From: an uncultured Clostridia bacterium
GTDB lineage: Bacteria > Bacillota > Clostridia > Oscillospirales > CAG-272
Length of the DNA stretch: 53,473 nucleotides
Assembly: GCA_947627475.1 (NCBI GenBank)
Contig: CANQWE010000006.1
Span: 1-53,473, forward strand
Direction: 5' to 3'
Of the stretch, positions 35,279-44,673 are shown one piece after another; the stretch's first letter is position 1, and each line of letters starts with the position of its first letter. Under the pieces are notes generated by a model that did no database searches, had not been told where the DNA came from, and was given only the letters and a program-made list of their open reading frames with translations. A program made the translations under genes and the position numbers.

Positions 35279-35467
35279 GTGATTCACTTTAAGGTGCCAG
35301 AAATACCACCGACGACCAATAAAACGGTTCGTTTTCCCATAGATGTTGTAGAAGAAGTGGAGCACGTAATCAAGGGGAGAGATTGCACATTTACAGCATT
35401 TGTGGTTGCTGCAGTCCGCTCTGCATTGGAGCAGGTAAAAGCAGATGAAAAAGAAAAGGATACATAG
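35279..35467 (+). CDS. small ribbon-helix-helix-like protein, copy 1
   Basis: 62 residues from the GTG at 35279 (GAGG eight bases upstream). The layout fits an RHH DNA-binding fold: an N-terminal PEIPPTTNKTVRFP beta segment, then helix VVEEVEHVIK and helix TAFVVAAVRSALE. It is convergent with a paralogue at 35527-35685, sharing 36 of 49 aligned residues over the core. It lies next to the MITE. It is perhaps an autoregulated repressor; no partner toxin is seen. Confidence 0.65.
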   Translation: MIHFKVPEIPPTTNKTVRFPIDVVEEVEHVIKGRDCTFTAFVVAAVRSALEQVKADEKEKDT

Positions 35468-35526
35468 TTTTCAAAGGCGTTGCAGTTAGAGCCTTTTATT
35501 AAATTTATTCAAATCATTTAATATAT

Positions 35527-35685
35527 CTATTCTTCTAATACAGATCGAACCGCAGCGATAACAAAGGCAGTAAACGTACAGTTTGTTCCTTGTATCGCTT
35601 TTTCTATGCTTTCAACCACATCGACTGGAAATCGTATGGTTTTATTTGTTGTTGGCGGTATTTCTGGGATTTTAAAAGTCGACAT
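35527..35685 (-). CDS. small ribbon-helix-helix-like protein, copy 2
   Basis: 52 residues from the ATG at 35685 with GAGGAAA upstream; the longer frame lacks a site at its start. It shares the PEIPPTTNKTIRFP start and the CTFTAFVIAAVRS C-terminal helix with the convergent copy 1, but lacks its charged tail. The nucleotide sequences differ at many synonymous positions while the protein is conserved, so both copies seem to be maintained by selection. A TATAAT element lies about 35 bases upstream. Confidence 0.65.
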   Translation of the reverse strand: MSTFKIPEIPPTTNKTIRFPVDVVESIEKAIQGTNCTFTAFVIAAVRSVLEE

Positions 35686-35807
35686 ATAGATTTCCTCGCA
35701 TATTAATAAGTGTATATGCCGATTATATAGCAAAAAATCTCTCATTTTGCTCCGTTTTAGAGCAAAACGAAAAAAGGCTTGAAATTTTCCAAACCTTTTT
35801 CGAAACG

Positions 35808-35969
35808 CTACTCCGCTGTCTCGCTTCGCCGCGCTTTTTCAGCATGCATTTTCAGAACATAGTTGATATACCCCGACAATGAGCGGTCCGCTTCTACTGC
35901 CAAATTGCGCACTTCTTTTAAAACCGCTTCATCTAGCGTTATGCTGATTTGCTTTTTCTGCATCTTCAT
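35808..35969 (-). CDS. CopG/Arc-like ribbon-helix-helix protein
   Basis: 53 residues from the ATG at 35969 (AAAGGAG upstream). KQISITLDEAVLKEVRNLAV is the RHH beta strand plus first helix, and SLSGYINYVLKMHAEKA the second helix. It is probably a small DNA-binding dimer. It follows the XRE gene by 7 bases and is likely translated from the same message. No toxin-like gene is adjacent, so an antitoxin role is not supported. Confidence 0.7.
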   Translation of the reverse strand: MKMQKKQISITLDEAVLKEVRNLAVEADRSLSGYINYVLKMHAEKARRSETAE

Positions 35970-35976
35970 CTTCTCT

Positions 35977-36225
35977 TCACTCCTTTTCCGGCGTAAGCCC
36001 CTCGAAGAAGGCTTCATATGGTACGTTCAAAATTTCTTTTAGCATAATCAAATCACTCACGTACAAATTTTGTCTGCCTTGTTCGATATGGGCATATCCA
36101 GATACGGAGATCATGCGACCGCGCAGATTCAGTTGAATCGTTACATCCTTTTGTGAAAGATGCCGATCCTTGCGCAATTTCTGTATGTTCTTTCCAATGC
36201 TTAAATCTTGCTTGATCTTTTCCAT
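35977..36225 (-). CDS. XRE-family helix-turn-helix regulator
   Basis: 82 residues from the ATG at 36225 (AGGGG ten bases upstream); a GTG three codons earlier has no usable spacing. The Cro/CI-type HTH spans residues 12-70: NIQKLRKDRHLSQKDVTIQL, then the recognition segment RMISVSGYAHIEQGRQNLYVSD. It is a transcription regulator of an unknown target. It is co-oriented with the CopG-like gene and divergent from the Cys-rich gene at 36347, so it could control that intergenic region. Confidence 0.85.
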   Translation of the reverse strand: MEKIKQDLSIGKNIQKLRKDRHLSQKDVTIQLNLRGRMISVSGYAHIEQGRQNLYVSDLIMLKEILNVPYEAFFEGLTPEKE

Positions 36226-36346
36226 AGCATGCACACCCCTTTACATGTATTATGTGATACACGCAATTGATTATAGGGATGATTTACTAAAACGTATATA
36301 TTAGGTAATACATATTCCCAATTTTATATAGAAAGCGAGAATAACA

Positions 36347-36622
36347 ATGTCTTGTTTAAATCGATTCTGCATTTATTATCGAAATGAATTTTGTGCAAAG
36401 GGCAGCAACACTTTCGATGCAGTCGGCAGATGCCAGGAATGCGTCTGGGTGGAAATCGATGAAAAAATACTGGATCGCCTTCGTAAGGAGCAGACTGCAA
36501 AACGGAATATACAGCTAAGCCGCCGGCTGTTCCGACGGGGAGAAATGCGTAAGGTGGCACGCTTGCGGGACGCAGTGGAGGAGCTTACAGAAAAATTAAA
36601 AAAGGATCAGGAAAACCTCTGA
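36347..36622 (+). CDS. small Cys-rich hypothetical protein
   Basis: 91 residues. Five cysteines fall in the first 32 residues (Cys3, 8, 16, 29, 32), suggesting a metal-binding knuckle. A long, highly charged helix (about residues 38-90, rich in Lys, Arg, Glu and Leu) follows and may form a coiled coil. The site upstream is GAAAGCGAG. No family was recognised. It is divergent from the XRE regulator and its end overlaps a terminator-like hairpin. Confidence 0.6.
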   Translation: MSCLNRFCIYYRNEFCAKGSNTFDAVGRCQECVWVEIDEKILDRLRKEQTAKRNIQLSRRLFRRGEMRKVARLRDAVEELTEKLKKDQENL

Positions 36623-36628
36623 TCCTTT
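36601..36628 (+). terminator. terminator-like hairpin at end of Cys-rich gene
   Basis: AAAGGATCAG-gaaaacct-CTGATCCTTT includes the stop codon. The T-run is only three bases, so termination is probably modest. Confidence 0.55.
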
Positions 36629-36638
36629 GCGAAGGACG

Positions 36639-36668
36639 TAAGGGAACTTTCCCCAAAAAGTTCCCTTA
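36639..36668. other. unassigned 12-bp hairpin
   Basis: TAAGGGAACTTT-cccc-aa-AAAGTTCCCTTA. The long perfect stem lacks a T-tract on either strand. It lies between two terminators and is unexplained. Confidence 0.4.
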
Positions 36669-36720
36669 AAAATCCTCAAAAACTTTAACAAGGGGCTAAA
36701 CAGTGCACGAGACAACATCT

Positions 36721-36749
36721 AAAAAGGCCGGGAATATCCCCAGCCTTTT
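36721..36749 (-). terminator. terminator downstream of tsf
   Basis: Minus strand: GAAAAGGC-tg-GGG-atatt-CCC-g-GCCTTTTT, five bases after the tsf stop, ending in a T-run. It closes the rpsB-tsf unit. Confidence 0.8.
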
Positions 36750-36754
36750 CATAC

Positions 36755-37681
36755 TTACTTATTCAGCATTTCAGCGATTTCGTCGCCGAAATTGTCTTCT
36801 TTCTTCTCCAGGCCTTCGCCCTTTTCATACAGATAAAAACTGTCTACAGAAATCGTACCGCCCAGCTCTTTTGCAGTAGCTTCCATATACTGGCCTACAG
36901 ACATGCTGTCGTCCTTTACATAGCTCTGCTCAACCAGGCACTCTCTCTGATAAAATTTGCCGATCTTACCGGTAACCATTTTTTCAATGATTGCATCCGG
37001 CTTGCTGGCGTTCTTTTCATCGTTTTTGATCTGTGCGATCAGCACCTGCTTCTCTTCCTCAACAGCGGCAGCGGGAACCTGATCCCGTGTCACATAAGAG
37101 GGAGGAGAGCCTGCTGCGATCTGCAGTGCGATATTCTTTGCAAATTCAGCAAAACCAGGCTTTGCAGCGGTATCGGCATCCGTGTTGAACTTTACGATAA
37201 CGCCTGTGGTGCCTGCGCCGTGGATATAGGTGGAGAAAATACCTTCTACAATCACAAAACGACGGATATTCATGTTTTCACCGATGGTGAAGATCATGTC
37301 CTTCAGCTTTGCGTCTACCGTAAAGCTGTCGTCATACTGCAGAGCAAGCAGTTCTTGGGTAGATGCAGGCTTGCCCGCGAGAATTGCTTTTTCAATGCCG
37401 CGAACAAACTCTTTGAATGTTTCGTTCTTTGCCACGAAGTCAGTCTCGGCGTTTACCTCAATCATTACGGCGCAGTCACCCTCTACCATAATGTCAACAA
37501 CGCCTTCAGCGGCAATTCTGCCCGCCTTCTTCGCTGCTACGGACAGACCCTTTTCCCGAAGGATTTTTACAGCCTCGTCGAAGTCGCCGCCCGACTCGTT
37601 CAGTGCTTTTTTGCACTCCATCATTCCTACGCCTGTTTTCGCGCGCAGATCTGCTACCATTTTTGCAGTAATAGCTGCCAT
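36755..37681 (-). CDS. tsf: elongation factor Ts
   Basis: 308 residues; the guanine-nucleotide exchange factor for EF-Tu. The N-terminal UBA-like domain begins MAAITAKMVADLRAKTGVG and continues MMECKKALNESGGDFDEAV. The core has VDIMVEGDCAVMIEVNAETDFVAKN near 62, the TDFVAKN exchange motif. The dimerisation or subdomain C region and a C-terminal tail follow. It lies 42 bases after rpsB, the conserved pair. Confidence 0.98.
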   Translation of the reverse strand: MAAITAKMVADLRAKTGVGMMECKKALNESGGDFDEAVKILREKGLSVAAKKAGRIAAEGVVDIMVEGDCAVMIEVNAETDFVAKNETFKEFVRGIEKAILAGKPASTQELLALQYDDSFTVDAKLKDMIFTIGENMNIRRFVIVEGIFSTYIHGAGTTGVIVKFNTDADTAAKPGFAEFAKNIALQIAAGSPPSYVTRDQVPAAAVEEEKQVLIAQIKNDEKNASKPDAIIEKMVTGKIGKFYQRECLVEQSYVKDDSMSVGQYMEATAKELGGTISVDSFYLYEKGEGLEKKEDNFGDEIAEMLNK

Positions 37682-37723
37682 AGATTTATACCATACCTTT
37701 CATAGACTCAGATTTTTTGGGGA

Positions 37724-38470
37724 TTACTCAGCTGCAGTTTCCTGCGCCTCTTCCTCTTCCTTCTCGGCTGCAGCTTCTTCTGTCTGTTCACCCTGTCTGC
37801 CTTCAATGACAGCATCGGCCAATACAGAAGAGATGAGACGGATCGCGCGGATCGCGTCGTCATTACCGGGAATTACATAATCTGCGTCTTCCGGATCACA
37901 GTTGGTGTCAACAATTGCAACAACAGGAATGCCCAGCTTCTTTGCTTCCATCACTGCGTTGTGCTCTTTGCGGGGGTCTACGATGAAGATTGCATCCGGC
38001 AGCCCGTCCATGGTTTTGATGCCGCCCAGGTTACGCTCCAGGATCATCATTTCCTTTTGAAGCATAGCGACTTCTTTCTTCGGAAGCATATCGAAGGTGC
38101 CGTCTTCCTGCATCTTTTCCAGATTGGTCAGTCTTGCGATACTGGAGCGGATGGTTTTGTAGTTGGTGAGCATGCCGCCCAGCCAACGTACGTTTACGTA
38201 GTACTGGCCGCAGCGCTCTGCTTCCTCGCGGATGGTGTCGGAAGCCTGCTTCTTTGTGCCGACAAACAGCACTTTGCCGCCGGCCTCGGATACTTCACGG
38301 ATAAACATATACGCCTCATCGAACTTTTTGATGGTTTTCTGCAGGTCGATGATGTAGATGCCGTTTCTTTCGGTAAAGATATACTCGGCCATTTTGGGGT
38401 TCCAGCGTCTTGTATGGTGGCCGAAGTGTACACCTGCTTCAAGAAGCTGTTTGATGGATACAACAGACAT
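37724..38470 (-). CDS. rpsB: 30S ribosomal protein S2
   Basis: 248 residues. Family segments: [22 protein letters not shown] at the N-terminus, [33 protein letters not shown] and the C-terminal [19 protein letters not shown]. The tail is an acidic Glu/Ala-rich extension. It has an AGGAGGA site and its own promoter with a leader of roughly 130 bases that can fold into GC-rich stems. Confidence 0.98.
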   Translation of the reverse strand: MSVVSIKQLLEAGVHFGHHTRRWNPKMAEYIFTERNGIYIIDLQKTIKKFDEAYMFIREVSEAGGKVLFVGTKKQASDTIREEAERCGQYYVNVRWLGGMLTNYKTIRSSIARLTNLEKMQEDGTFDMLPKKEVAMLQKEMMILERNLGGIKTMDGLPDAIFIVDPRKEHNAVMEAKKLGIPVVAIVDTNCDPEDADYVIPGNDDAIRAIRLISSVLADAVIEGRQGEQTEEAAAEKEEEEAQETAAE

Positions 38471-38603
38471 GATGATGTCCTCCTTTGGTTTTTTCCACCA
38501 TGGGGCAACGAACTGCAGCCGGCAGGGCAGCCTGTCCGAACCGGCAACCGGCAGTTACATACAGCCGCATGTGTGTTTTTGATACGCATTGCGCGTGCTT
38601 TAT

Positions 38604-38632
38604 ATTTTAGCATAAATAGGAAGACAGCGCAA
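38604..38632 (-). promoter_or_regulatory. sigma-A promoter for rpsB-tsf
   Basis: Minus strand: TTGCGC (38627-38632), 17 bases, TAAAAT (38604-38609). It gives an untranslated leader of about 125 bases with a CCGGTTGCCGG-type stem. Ribosomal-protein feedback on this leader is possible but not shown by the sequence. Confidence 0.75.
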
Positions 38633-38652
38633 GGGAGAATGACTTATTTACA

Positions 38653-38812
38653 AAAAATTAACAAATGAAGGACTTACGTTTCCCGCAGCATTCTATTGTA
38701 ATGCTTGTGCATGCCGCAAAGAGGAAAGTTGTATGGACCTCTCCGCCCCCTATATCCGGCGAACTTCCATCCCAGCAGTTCGAGGGCGAGCTGCCTGAAC
38801 GGGAAACTTTAA
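38653..38812. other. intergenic stretch without a recognised gene
   Basis: About 160 bases between the rpsB promoter and the LysM-GH18 terminator. GTTTCCCG near 38674 and CGGGAAAC near 38800 form an 8-base inverted repeat across the stretch. No convincing open frame with a ribosome site was found. It may be a decayed element. Confidence 0.4.
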
Positions 38813-38853
38813 ACGCAGCAGGCCCCCCTCGTCAAAGGGGGCCTGCTGCGTTA
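38811..38853 (-). terminator. strong terminator downstream of the LysM-GH18 gene
   Basis: A 15-base perfect stem, ACGCAGCAGGCCCCC (38813-38827) with GGGGGCCTGCTGCGT (38837-38851), followed on the minus strand by TTTAAAGTTT. Confidence 0.8.
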
Positions 38854-38885
38854 GATGACGGGGAAGGGAACACTTTCCTGCCGTC

Positions 38886-40184
38886 TTACTCTTTCCGTAT
38901 GGTGTACAGCTGATTCAAAATCGCCCATATCTGCGGGAACCATCGCATGATATTCCAGATCCCCGCACCGTTCAGGCCGTATTCCCGAACCAACCGCAGC
39001 ATTGCGTCGGCGCTTCTTGCATCCTGGAACCAAACGATATGTTCTCTGGGGGTTCCGCTTTGATCCGGCTGCCAGTATGTAAAGTAGGGGGCCTGCGCGG
39101 TTTCATCATATTGAATTTGGGCTTTTTTTTCGAAGGCCCGGGCTACCGCCGCTTGCGCAGACAGGGGCTCCGCTGCAGTTCCCCGTTCAAAGGGAAGCGT
39201 CCAGTCATATCCGTATGTGGGGATCCCTATAGAAATCTTCTCTCCTGGGATTTCTGTAAGCGCATATTCGATTACTCGGCGCACCTGGTCAATGGGCGAA
39301 ACCGGCAAGGGAGGACCAAACTGATATCCCCATTCGTAGGTCATCAGCAGCACGTCGTCTGCAGCCTGCCCCAAGGCGCTGTAGTTGTGCCCCGCATACA
39401 AAAGCTCCGGCTGCCCTGCAGATGTCTTTGGTGCCAGATCGGTGAATACGGTGTAACCTTCCCCAAGGGCGGCCCGCAGAGCACTGACGAAATCTGCATA
39501 TGCCTGGGCATACTGAGGAGAAATATATTCAAAATCTACATCCACGCCACCATATCCCATACGCTTTACTGTTTCCACTGTATTTGCAATAACATTCTGC
39601 TGCAGTGCGGGATCGGAAAGAATGGAATTTACCAGTTCGTTGGAGAAGGTTCCATCAGCAGAAAGGGACGTAAGCATTAAAAGAGGAACCACGCCCCCGT
39701 CTACTGCCGCGTCAACGAGACGCTGATCCCCTCCGCCTTCCGGCGGGATCAGGGTACCATCCGGATTGAGTCCGTAAGAAAAAACAGACAGATATGTAAG
39801 GTAGGGGAGCGTACGCAGCAGAACCTCATCCGATATGTACGGATAGGCAAATCCGGTGACGCTGATTTCTCCCAGAGGCGGCTGCCCGTAGGAGATCACC
39901 AGAGTCTGTCCCGGATAGATGGTTTCCCGTCCGGCAAGCTGCGGATTGTTTCTCTGAAGAGCGTCTACGGTAGTGTTGAATCCCCTTGCGACCCACTCCA
40001 GCGTATCTCCTTCTTCCACTGTATAGGTTTGCTCAGGGAACTGGATCACCAAGGACTGGCCGACGCTGAGTTGGGATGGATTTTCCAGTTCATTGGCAGC
40101 GATGATCTGTGCCTGTGGCACTTCAAATTTTTGGGAAATGGATTGGACGGTGTCTCCCGGCTGCACCGTGTAGATTGTCATCAT
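38886..40184 (-). CDS. LysM-GH18 glycosidase (spore-cortex/cell-wall hydrolase, SleL/YaaH-like)
   Basis: 432 residues. Two LysM peptidoglycan-binding repeats occupy residues 4-49 (IYTVQPGDTVQSIS) and 53-97 (YTVEEGDTLEWVA). A GH18 barrel follows from about 105 to the end, with the catalytic DVDFEYI near 215-221 (Glu as acid) and the MTYEWGYQFGPP strand. It lacks a classical signal peptide, as do SleL/YaaH spore-coat enzymes. The role is probably cortex degradation in germination. It is monocistronic, with AGGAAA upstream and a terminator behind. Vegetative wall remodelling is the alternative. Confidence 0.9.
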   Translation of the reverse strand: MMTIYTVQPGDTVQSISQKFEVPQAQIIAANELENPSQLSVGQSLVIQFPEQTYTVEEGDTLEWVARGFNTTVDALQRNNPQLAGRETIYPGQTLVISYGQPPLGEISVTGFAYPYISDEVLLRTLPYLTYLSVFSYGLNPDGTLIPPEGGGDQRLVDAAVDGGVVPLLMLTSLSADGTFSNELVNSILSDPALQQNVIANTVETVKRMGYGGVDVDFEYISPQYAQAYADFVSALRAALGEGYTVFTDLAPKTSAGQPELLYAGHNYSALGQAADDVLLMTYEWGYQFGPPLPVSPIDQVRRVIEYALTEIPGEKISIGIPTYGYDWTLPFERGTAAEPLSAQAAVARAFEKKAQIQYDETAQAPYFTYWQPDQSGTPREHIVWFQDARSADAMLRLVREYGLNGAGIWNIMRWFPQIWAILNQLYTIRKE

Positions 40185-40281
40185 AATACTTTATTTTCCT
40201 CTCTTTCGGGCTCTGCAAAACACAGGCGTTCTTTTCATTCAGTGTATGTATTTTCTCTTACATTTGTTACCAAAAAGAGAA

Positions 40282-41703
<1,422 letters not shown>

Positions 41704-41706
41704 AAT

Positions 41707-41734
41707 AAAAAGCAGGCCATTTGGCCTGCTTTTA
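41707..41734. terminator. bidirectional terminator between eno and pyk
   Basis: AAAAAGCAGGCC-attt-GGCCTGCTTTTTA. A stem flanked by A and T runs, placed after eno and also facing the converging pyk. Confidence 0.9.
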
Positions 41735-41774
41735 TCGTTCCATCAAAAATGAAATGATAGAAAGAGATTTATCT

Positions 41775-41862
41775 CTCTCTCCGTCAGCTAACGCTGCCAC
41801 CTTCCTGCATTTCGCTTGCGCAACGCTTCAGAGGGAGCTGTCGAGCGCAAGCGAGACTGCTG
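41775..41862. repeat. dispersed palindromic intergenic repeat, variant copy
   Basis: CTCTCCGTCAGCTAACGCTGCCACCTTCC followed by a TTTCGCTTGCGCAACG palindrome, then AGAGGGAGCTGTCGAGCGCAAGCGAG. This is the same architecture as the other copies (CTCCGTC...GCCACC...AGGGAG). It lies in the 172-base gap between the two converging glycolytic genes. Confidence 0.6.
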
Positions 41863-41875
41863 GAACAGCGTCTAA

Positions 41876-43294
41876 TTAAATCATAACGACTTTCAAGGTG
41901 TTTGTAGTACCATTGACGTTCAACGGCACGCCGCCGGTAATGACGACCGTATCCCCTTTGGCCACGGCATCGATTTGCTTTGCGCAATCGATGGCATGGC
42001 GAAAAAGACTGTCCGTATCCTTCTGGTCCAGGGAAATTACCGGATGCACGCCCCAGGACATGGAAAGCTGGTGATAGGTTTTTTGCTCCGGCGTAGCCGC
42101 CACAATGGTCTGCAGGGGCCGGAACTTGGATACCAGCCGGGCAGTATACCCGGACTGGGTCACTGCGATAATCGCCCGTGCCCGCAAATCCCGGGCTGTG
42201 GTACAGGCCGCGTCGCAGATAGCATTGGTAGTATCCTCGTCGTCCACTTCATATTTGATATCAGAATATGCATACATATCGAAGGCGTCCTTTTCCGCCT
42301 GCCGGGCGATCTTGGACATCACCTCCACCACGTGGGGCGGATCGATCCCCATGGCTGTCTCACCGGACAGCATCACGGCGCTGGTACCGTCAAATACAGC
42401 GTTTGCCACATCCGATATTTCTGCACGGGTTGGCGTTGTGCTGCTGATCATAGATTCCAGCATTTGGGTTGCGGTGATCACGATCTTACCGGACTGATAG
42501 CATTTTTTTATAAACTGCTTTTGAATGCCGGGCAGTTTTTCAAAATCTACTTCCACGCCCATATCGCCTCTGGCAACCATGATCCCGTCGGATACCTCTA
42601 GAATCCCATCAAAGTTTTCCACACCCTGCATGTTTTCAATTTTGGAAATAATCTTGATTGCATGTCCGCCGTTGTAGTCCATAAATTTGCGCAGCGCAAT
42701 GACGTCATCTCTGCTGCGAACAAAGGAAGCTGCAATAAAGTCTACGTCGTTTTCAATCCCGAAAATAACGTCCGCTTTATCTGCTTCACTCAGATAGGGC
42801 ATATCGATAGGGAAGTTGGGGATGTTGATGGACTTTCTGTTTTTGATCGTTCCATCTGTATCCACCCGACAGATAATGTCTGTTTTCGTAGTTTCCAAAA
42901 CGGTAAAAGCCAGGCGGCCGTCATCCAAAAGAATCCGCGTATCCGGCGTCAGCTGAGCGGGCAGCTGCGTGTATGTGATAGAGACCTCCTTTTCACTGCC
43001 TTCCACTTCTCTGGAAGTAAAGGTATAGGTGTCTCCTGCATGTATGGTAGCACTTCCGTCTTTCAGGGTTTTGATACGGATTTCAGGTCCTTTTGTATCC
43101 AGCATGACGGCTGCTGACATGTGCATCTGATCCCGCACGCTTCGAAACCGGTCAATGGTTTTTTTGTGTTCCTCATGGGTGCCGTGGGAGAAATTCAGCC
43201 GTGCTACATTCATACCGGCCCGCAGCATTTTCCGCATGGTCTTTTCGCTGTTGCTGGCCGGACCCAGTGTACATACGATTTTTGTTTTCCGCAT
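41876..43294 (-). CDS. pyk: pyruvate kinase
   Basis: 472 residues. Makes pyruvate and ATP from PEP. The A domain has TKIVCTLGPAS at the start and VARLNFSHGTHEEH near 31. A B-domain insert follows, then KIENMQGVENFDGIL and VARGDMGVEVDFEKLP near 235-255. The C-terminal allosteric domain ends normally at about 470. The extra PEP-utiliser-like domain of Bacillus pyruvate kinases is absent, so this is the short form. It is driven by a near-consensus promoter on the minus strand. Confidence 0.98.
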   Translation of the reverse strand: MRKTKIVCTLGPASNSEKTMRKMLRAGMNVARLNFSHGTHEEHKKTIDRFRSVRDQMHMSAAVMLDTKGPEIRIKTLKDGSATIHAGDTYTFTSREVEGSEKEVSITYTQLPAQLTPDTRILLDDGRLAFTVLETTKTDIICRVDTDGTIKNRKSINIPNFPIDMPYLSEADKADVIFGIENDVDFIAASFVRSRDDVIALRKFMDYNGGHAIKIISKIENMQGVENFDGILEVSDGIMVARGDMGVEVDFEKLPGIQKQFIKKCYQSGKIVITATQMLESMISSTTPTRAEISDVANAVFDGTSAVMLSGETAMGIDPPHVVEVMSKIARQAEKDAFDMYAYSDIKYEVDDEDTTNAICDAACTTARDLRARAIIAVTQSGYTARLVSKFRPLQTIVAATPEQKTYHQLSMSWGVHPVISLDQKDTDSLFRHAIDCAKQIDAVAKGDTVVITGGVPLNVNGTTNTLKVVMI

Positions 43295-43351
43295 CCTTTT
43301 ACCGTGCCTTTCTCAGTTGCAAGTTTTTGCATGCATTTTTCTCTGCCTATT

Positions 43352-43380
43352 ATAGTATTACATGCCTGTTCTATTGTCAA
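43352..43380 (-). promoter_or_regulatory. sigma-A promoter for pyk
   Basis: Minus strand: TTGACA (43375-43380), 17 bases, TACTAT (43352-43357), about 58 bases before pyk. Perfect -35. Confidence 0.8.
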
Positions 43381-43475
43381 TTGTATTTTTGCCTTAAAAT
43401 ATGAACGAAAGGAAAATTTCCCTTATGCTTTTTGTTGTACTTTGCTTTCCCTTGGAAATTTCTGCACGGAAAGGC

Positions 43476-43504
43476 TTGATTTTGCATAGCGTCCGGTATA
43501 TAAT
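43476..43504 (+). promoter_or_regulatory. sigma-A promoter for fba
   Basis: TTGATT (43476-43481), 17 bases, TATAAT (43499-43504), 39 bases before fba. The perfect -10 suggests strong expression. Confidence 0.85.
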
Positions 43505-43543
43505 AAGAAGAACAAAATATACAAGTTCTAAAGGAGTGCGCAA

Positions 43544-44407
43544 ATGTTAGTAAATGCAAAAGAGATGCTGACAAAGGCAAAGGCAGGCAAGTATGCTGTC
43601 GGTCAGTTCAATATCAACAATCTGGAGTGGACGAAAGCGATTCTGGAAACTGCACAGGAGCTGCGCAGCCCGGTAATTCTGGGCGTTTCTGCAGGTGCCG
43701 GAAAGTATATGTGCGGGTTTAAAACGGTTGCAGCTATGGTGGACGCTATGGTGGACAGCCTGGCGATCACCGTTCCTGTTGCATTGCATCTGGACCATGG
43801 TACCTATGAGGACTGCTATAAGTGCATCGATGCAGGGTTTTCTTCCATCATGTTTGACGGTTCTCACTATCCCATTGAAGAAAACATTGCAAAGACCAAA
43901 GAACTGATTGACGTTTGTGCACAGAAGGGCCTTTCTCTGGAGGCTGAAGTGGGATCCATCGGCGGTGAGGAAGACGGCGTCGTAGGAATGGGCGAGTGCG
44001 CAGATCCGAACGAGTGTAAAATGATCGCGGATTTGGGTGTAACGATGCTTGCTGCAGGAATCGGTAACATCCACGGCAAGTATCCTGAAAACTGGGCAGG
44101 TCTTTCCTTTGAGACGTTGGACGCTATCCAGCAGAAAACCGGGGACATGCCTCTGGTACTCCACGGCGGAACCGGAATCCCTGCAGATATGATCAGAAAG
44201 GCCATTTCTCTTGGCGTTGCAAAAATCAACGTAAACACAGAATGCCAGATCGCCTTTGCAGAAGCTGTACGCAAGTATATCGAAGAAGGCAAGGATCTGC
44301 AGGGCAAGGGATTCGATCCCAGAAAACTGCTTGCTCCCGGAAGTCAGGCTATCAAGGATACGGTAAAGGAAAAAATGGAGCTGTTCGGTTCTGTTGGCAA
44401 AGCGTAA
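43544..44407 (+). CDS. fba: class II fructose-bisphosphate aldolase
   Basis: 287 residues. A zinc-dependent aldolase interconverting fructose-1,6-bisphosphate with DHAP and GAP. Motifs: YAVGQFNINNLEWTKAIL near 18, HLDHGTYEDCYKCIDAGFSSIMFDGS near 83 with the metal-binding His, EAEVGSIGGEEDGV near 133, and PLVLHGGTGIP near 205, with the NVNTECQIAF phosphate-binding segment near 231. An AAAGGAG site and a strong promoter precede it, and a clean terminator follows. Confidence 0.98.
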   Translation: MLVNAKEMLTKAKAGKYAVGQFNINNLEWTKAILETAQELRSPVILGVSAGAGKYMCGFKTVAAMVDAMVDSLAITVPVALHLDHGTYEDCYKCIDAGFSSIMFDGSHYPIEENIAKTKELIDVCAQKGLSLEAEVGSIGGEEDGVVGMGECADPNECKMIADLGVTMLAAGIGNIHGKYPENWAGLSFETLDAIQQKTGDMPLVLHGGTGIPADMIRKAISLGVAKINVNTECQIAFAEAVRKYIEEGKDLQGKGFDPRKLLAPGSQAIKDTVKEKMELFGSVGKA

Positions 44408-44419
44408 GACAGAAAAGGA

Positions 44420-44450
44420 AAAAACCTGCTGCATGTGCAGCAGGTTTTTT
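44420..44450 (+). terminator. terminator downstream of fba
   Basis: AAAAACCTGCTGCATGTGCAGCAGGTTTTTTT. A perfect stem with a seven-T tail, 13 bases after the stop. Confidence 0.92.
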
Positions 44451-44459
44451 TATTTATGC

Positions 44460-44650
44460 AAGGAGAGGTGGCGCCGAAGGCGACAGAGGGGTAGTCTGCA
44501 CGAAAGCAGCAAGACCAATCCCCCATCTCACCAAAGGTGAACCCCCCTTTATACAAGGAGAGCTATGTTTATGTGCTTCCCGATAAGGAAAACTATATTT
44601 TATACCTCCCCTATGTAGGGGAGGTATAAAACGGAGTTTTGACGGAGGAG
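44460..44650. repeat. cluster of dispersed palindromic repeat modules
   Basis: Three modules occur in the fba-icd gap. The first is AGGAGAGGTGGCGCCGAAGGCGACAGAGGGG. The second is ATCCCCCATCTCACCAAAGGTGAACCCCCC. The third is CCTCCCCTATGTAGGGGAGG followed by AAAACGGAGTTTTGACGGAGGAG. They match modules at 6.3, 18.2, 19.0 and 35.1 kb. No gene is present. Confidence 0.7.
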
Positions 44651-44673
44651 TAGTTACTTACCTCGTTCTATTC

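Noticed and set aside
35808-36225. XRE plus RHH pair as a toxin-antitoxin system
   Set aside because: Both products are DNA-binding regulators; no toxin-like domain is present in either or in the neighbours.
38653-38885. A frame starting at 38665 on the plus strand as a gene
   Set aside because: It runs through the LysM-GH18 terminator hairpin and into the opposite gene's end, without a ribosome site.
43547-44434. 295-codon minus-strand frame opposite fba
   Set aside because: Mirror of the aldolase gene, which has all catalytic motifs, a promoter and a terminator.
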